From Luscinia megarhynchos (lineage: Eukaryota > Chordata > Aves > Passeriformes > Turdidae): a stretch of DNA of 64,000 nt. Shown here piece by piece: positions 59,265 to 64,000 of this stretch. Within the stretch, counting starts at the first letter, position 1. Each line of letters begins with the position of its first letter. The notes under the pieces are model-generated. The model saw nothing but the letters and a program-made list of their open reading frames with translations, did no database searches and had not been told where the DNA came from. Location of the stretch: positions 15,044,360-15,108,359 of the forward strand of contig JAPFBE010000003.1 in NCBI GenBank assembly GCA_034336665.1, read 5' to 3'. The position numbers were made by a program, and so were the translations under genes.

Positions 59265-61990
59265 TTATGTCAGTGTACAGATAGAAGCTGCAGAGGTTGG
59301 GCTGCCACAGGGCTTGTTGTGTCCTGTGGGTGATATCTGTGAATGTCAGTGAGCTGATGACCAAGGCTGGAAGGTTACTCTGTGTGGTATTCTGGCCACA
59401 CTCCCACCAGGTTCTTCATGATAAACTGGTAGGACTGGTGGCATCTCTGTGTGTGAAATAATGCTGGGACTGCTGCTCCCTGAGACCCTCTGGCCATAAG
59501 GTAAGTGCTGCTCTCAGGTGAATTGGGAGGTCAGCTGTTCCTCCAGTCTAATCCATAATTATTTGCTGGATATGATTATCAGAGGACTTGAGTTATCCTA
59601 TGGTTTTCTGGAGGGCCCAAACCTAGCTTTTCATCTGTGGACATTGCTATCCTATAGGCAGGTTAACTGCTTCATAGAAGACTTAAAATTAGGTGTAGCT
59701 TTTAGCAAGTTGAGTAGGAAGAGGGAAGTATTATCCAAAAAATTTTTGTTGCATTTGTTCCTTTAAACTTGAGGTCCATGGGTGGCTTTTCTGCAGGTAC
59801 CTGTTGGCAGTGCTTTCTCATTTTCTTGGAAAAAGAGTCTTCACAACTTACTTCTCAGGCTATGATTGCCCTTCCTTTTGGAGAAGGAGAGAGAAGTCAG
59901 GGAGGAGGCCTTGGCTTCACTATTGTTAATCACAGCAAGCAAGAGTCAGAGTTGCCATTGATTAATTCAGGTTATCACTTGTGCTATCTTGCCCGTCAGA
60001 TTGAATGCCAGAGCTCAACACTGTGATTATAAAATGCAATCACAATGAAATAAAGAGGCAAGATGAAAACTGAGTTACCTTCATTTAGTAATTGCAGCTA
60101 GTTTAGTGGGACAAAAAATACATTCAAAAAATGCACAGATGAGACTTGTCTGATGTATGAGGTGTTCTTCATGTTCTTTCAGTGTTTGTAGAGAGGACAC
60201 TTGCACAGCAGTTTTATTTTTATCCAGGCTGCCAGCTCAAGGAAGGAAAGCTTCAGCAGAAGCTGACAGAGACTTGGGGCCACTTACTGCATCACTTGCT
60301 TAGCAGTAAATTCCCTTTTGAAACCCTCTCAGTTTTGTAGGCACTCATTTTCCCTCTTGCAAAAGTGGGTGGCTTGTCATTGTGTGTCTTGGCTGTGATG
60401 GTGTAGGAGTCTGTTCTGTCACGAGCATCTGTATTCCTTAATCAGCCCTACTCTTCATTAGGGTTAAATTAATGAATTTTATTCCCAGTTGAAAAAGATG
60501 ATCAGCTAAATGCCTTTGTGTGCTTGGCCTCTGGAGGGAGCAGACAAACAAAAACCCAAACAGGAGCAAGCAGGGTGCCTCAGCATCTCAGTAGGAAGTT
60601 TCTAGTCCTGGCTTTCAGGGACTCTGAGGTGCTCATGTCTGCAGTAAGTATTGCCAGCAACGGAAATAATTGAGATTGGTTTTAGGTTTTTCAAAGTAGG
60701 TCACCTTCTTCCTGAAGAAGCAGCTGATTGAAAGATGTTAGTATGGGCTTAGGTGCACCTCTGGCACCTAACACACACAATGGATACTGCTGTTGCCAGC
60801 TGGAGTAAATAAGAGCAGCAGAAGTACTGAAGGATCCCCGTGGGACACCCAGAGCTGTGTTGTTTATATATGTTCCACAGATCAGTGATGCTGGCTGTCA
60901 GGGAGGATTCAGCCTTGTGCCAGTCCTCGAGGCAGTGACAGGACACTGTGGGGACTGTGTTTAGCCTCTGTGCTTGGAGAGGAAAGCCAAGTGCTGCACA
61001 GGGCTTGAGGAAACAGCTTCTGACTTACAAGACTTTGAAACTAACTGTAGGAGACAGTGGTGAAGGGTGGAGAAAGGAGCATTAACGAGGTTTCTGAGAA
61101 GAATTTTAGTCTTTTGCTGCCTGACCCAGTAGAAAGATCTGCCCTGATCATGAAGATGTACTGAGAATCTACAGTGATTAAAGCTGTAGTCTTGAAGACC
61201 TGTCAAGAAGCCCAAGACCCTGAAAAGGTGTGGAAGACCTTGCTGCCTTTTTACCCCCTGGACAGTGACTGTCCCAGCTTGCCTTGGCAGGTTGCTCTGG
61301 AGTACATTGGGATGTTAATAATGAGCTGTTACAGCAGGTGGCTGACAAGAGGGAGTCTTGCAGCAGCTCTGACACAGGGACCTTTTTGTCTTGAACAAAT
61401 GACAATATGCAGCTAGATCATAAGCTTTGCTGAAAATGGCAGAAGGAGCCAGTGCCAAGTAACTGTGTGATGGAATATACAGAAATGGATCTTCAGATCT
61501 GATTCTGGCAGCTCTGCTACTTGAAAGCATCTTAAAAGATGTCCTAAGACCCATTGATGTGTTGTCCAGCCTTACTGTATTCCTTTTGAGTGACTGGGTC
61601 AGAAGGAATAGGCACCTGTGTCTCACTGTGGTTGTCAGCTGCATCCCCTTAACAGCAGCTTATACAACTTCCAGCCTAGTCATGTGTCTGGATTGCTGCT
61701 GTTAACCACAGTATAGGCAAGTGAGCAGAAACCTCCTCCCAAAACAGGGCACCAATTTCACAAAGGTGTTGGAAACGTGCAACAGCCTGTTTCATTAAAA
61801 GTGTGAGTGTGCCACCTGTAAGTGGAACAAATAATGTTACTGGTGTATTGTTATCCTGGTAACAACTAGTGAAACAGTTGCTGAAAAGTGGAAAAAGCCA
61901 GTATTAGCTTGTTCTGTTTTTTATTAAATTATGCTGTAATCCTCAACAAGTCCCATCTCTGCCCCTTCTCTCCCCAGTTTGAATTGATGT

Positions 61991-62027
61991 ATCATATTGT
62001 CATATCATATCATATATCATATCATAT
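61991..62027. repeat. CATAT-type short tandem repeat
   Basis: Imperfect repeats of ATATC/CATAT (TCATATCATATCATATATCA and neighbours). Confidence 0.85.
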
Positions 62028-63547
62028 TGCCAGGTGTATGCTTTGTCCACAAATGTAGAAGGAGGGGTCTCAGGTTTCATGAAAGGTTTTAAACTAAACT
62101 GATGTAAAGCTGCTATTTAGGATTACAAAAGTCTAGGTTAACTGCAATATTTAATGTAGGACAATACAGAAAATAATGTATGGTTACAAAGAAAGAGAAC
62201 ATAATATAGCCAGTACCTGATTGTGTGTGTTTACAGCAGTTTAGGTTAACCTGTCAGTAGTTACATAAGCAGATCTTGGAGAATCAAAAAACACTGAAGG
62301 TCTGTCTCTGGTCTAGGACATGGGGAGGCATTTAGAGGAAACAGCTTGAGTGCCAAATAGCCAATAACTTTATATTGAGAAGACTGCATGAGTGTTCCTG
62401 ATTACTTGTGTAGATTGATGTCTAAATCAATTACAAAAATAACAGGGGGAAGGAAGGAGAGTATGACACATAATAGTTTCCTTCATTACCTAAGCCTTCC
62501 TTATTAATGGTTCTCAAAATATTATTTACTCTTGAGCAGGTTTTGTAGATTTGTTTTGATATGTGCATGCCTAAAGAGGGTAAGTTGTAAACCACTGAGC
62601 ATTCCTCAGACAAGAATTCTGAGAAATTTAAACTTTCAAGGTAATTTGGGAGTTACCAGTGATCCTCAGAACAAACTGAAGAGCACAGTATGTGAGGAGA
62701 AAATGAGATCCAGTGGAGATCTATCAATCAAATTCAGATTAGGAGCTCCTGCCTGTTTACATATTTTTTAATATTTTCCACCGTAACAATAATGAATGCA
62801 CCTAGTTTGCACAGCTGTAGTACTATATCTATATGATCTCTTCAGCAGATATTATTATACTGTACTATTTACTGTTCAATAAGAAGAAATCAGAATCTGC
62901 AGAAACCACCTTCTTTCTTGGCCTAAGCTGAAGTAGCAGTAGCCTGTGAATCTTTGCAACAGATTTCACCACTCTAATTCTTCTGTGAAATTAGTCCTTT
63001 AATGATACTGAAATTAGTTTTATGTTTGTTGGTATAGAGTTGGTACTGACTCTGGAAAGTCAGTATTTGTGTTACTCTATTTCTCTGTGGTTGTGTTGGC
63101 AGAATAAAAATGTTGCATTGGTATAAATGGCAGAGAGAAAGATAAAACTAACATTTATTAAAACAGGAGAATTTCTGAAACTGTAAAAATTTTACCTGGC
63201 ATGACAGTAATTTTGGATAAATTATCTTTATGTTCTTCCCTGGTCAATACTCATTTTGAACTTCTGTCACAGTGTGTACAACACAACAGTTTGTGCAGCA
63301 CAGTCTGAACAGCCTGAACCAGCTCAGGGCAGTTTAGATGGTCAGCTATTAAAGATAACTTTGTTTTTTGTTTTTTGTTTTTTGCAAACCTCTTTTTAAT
63401 CTGGGTCACTTCACTGTTCTGTTTGCATTAGTGCCAGCCAAGCTGAAGGAAAAATGTACAGAGAAGAGCAGTGGAGGTGCAGATACTGCTGTGAGCTGGT
63501 GTAGCCTCTGGAGGCTTTGAGGAAATCCTGGCCTCAAGCAGCTGTTT

Positions 63548-64000
63548 GACTCACAGAATTGCATAGGCTGGAAGGAACCCCTGGGGGTTGCAAGTCCAAT
63601 GTTTTGTGCAAAGCAGGTCAAGTTAGAGCAGGTTGCTCATGGCTTTGTCCTGTTGTCTTTTTAGTATTTTCAAGGTTGGAGGTTCTACAGCCTTTCCTGG
63701 GAAATCTGTTCCAGAGTTTGAAAACAAATAACTTCTTTGCATGTCATTGGAATGTCCTGTGCTCTGAGTTGCCTCTTGTTCACCCAAGATGTGCAGCCAA
63801 GAAGAGTCTGGCTCTCTTCCCCTCCACCTCAATTATGTAGTTGCAGAAAAGAGTGAGATTTCCCCTCATCATTATTTTCTCCAGGCCAAGCAAGTCCAGA
63901 TGTATGAATGTCTCCCCAGTATCATGCTCCAGGTCCTTCAGGAATCTTGTTAGTCATCCACTGCTCATTTTTCTCATGTTGGGGAGCCCCAAAATGGACA
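63548..64000 (-). mobile_element. CR1 LINE 3' fragment, antisense, cut by the window edge
   Basis: The + strand begins GACTCACAGAATTGCATAGG, followed by CTGGAAGGAACCCCTGGGGG and TGTTCCAGAGTTTGAAAAC blocks. The CTCCAGGCCAAGCAAGTCCA and following text fit the antisense C-terminal CR1 region. It runs to or past base 64000. Confidence 0.85.

Larger units (their letters stand above)
56646..63547. other. Downstream of EIF1AX: no gene recognised
   Basis: About 6.9 kb with AATAAA hexamers at 57311-57320 and 60049-60054 that may belong to longer EIF1AX 3' UTRs. Low-complexity tracts are an ATTA run (about 58390-58410), an (AC)n tract (59243-59264) and a CATAT-type repeat (about 61991-62027). I see no exon of MAP7D2, the next gene in the human order. 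Confidence 0.6.

Noticed and set aside
61174..61416. Overlapping open frames on both strands near 61.2-61.6 kb
   Set aside because: A slightly higher local GC content explains them; no homology recognised, no splice sites framing them.
56646..63547. 5' exon of MAP7D2 or another downstream gene
   Set aside because: No CpG-rich island, no recognisable coding exon and no conserved motif; the short open frames overlap on both strands as expected by chance.

Overview
The window is vertebrate, and most likely bird, genomic DNA. It is AT-rich and intron-rich. It carries many CR1 retrotransposon 3' fragments of the kind that dominates avian repeats, no Alu-type or L1-type sequence, and compact introns. 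The species cannot be told from the sequence.

There are two protein-coding genes, both on the + strand. Positions 6832-43216 hold the 20 last coding exons of RPS6KA3 (RSK2, ribosomal protein S6 kinase alpha-3). They encode 698 residues, which map without gap onto residues 43-740 of the 740-residue mammalian protein. The first two coding exons (residues 1-42) lie upstream of the window. A 3' UTR follows, probably ending near 47.16 kb. Positions 48890-56249 hold the complete seven-exon coding sequence of EIF1AX (translation initiation factor eIF1A, 144 residues). Its 5' end sits in a roughly 0.9-kb GC-rich island that contains an unusual tandem array of GC boxes. The same two genes are neighbours in the same order and orientation on human Xp22.12, so this is conserved synteny; in birds the block is expected to be autosomal.

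Layout: 1-6831 is the 3' part of an RPS6KA3 intron with three CR1 fragments. From 6832 to 23105 the N-terminal AGC kinase domain is encoded, with a CR1 split by an LTR-like insertion at 16735-18745. From 23106 to 30194 come the end of that domain and the linker with its phosphorylation sites. From 30069 to 43216 the C-terminal CaMK-type kinase domain and ERK-docking tail are encoded, including one GC-AG intron. From 43217 to about 47165 is the 3' UTR, then about 1 kb of spacer, then the EIF1AX promoter and gene (48.3-56.6 kb). From 56.65 kb to the end I see no gene, only low-complexity tracts and a CR1 fragment at the right edge.

The two genes act in linked processes (RSK2 relays ERK signalling to translation and transcription; eIF1A works in start-codon scanning) but nothing here shows co-regulation. 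I found no previously undescribed system. The most unusual items are the 33/39-bp GC-box minisatellite at the EIF1AX promoter, the GC-AG intron in RPS6KA3, and a CR1 3' end that stops 17 bp from an EIF1AX exon.
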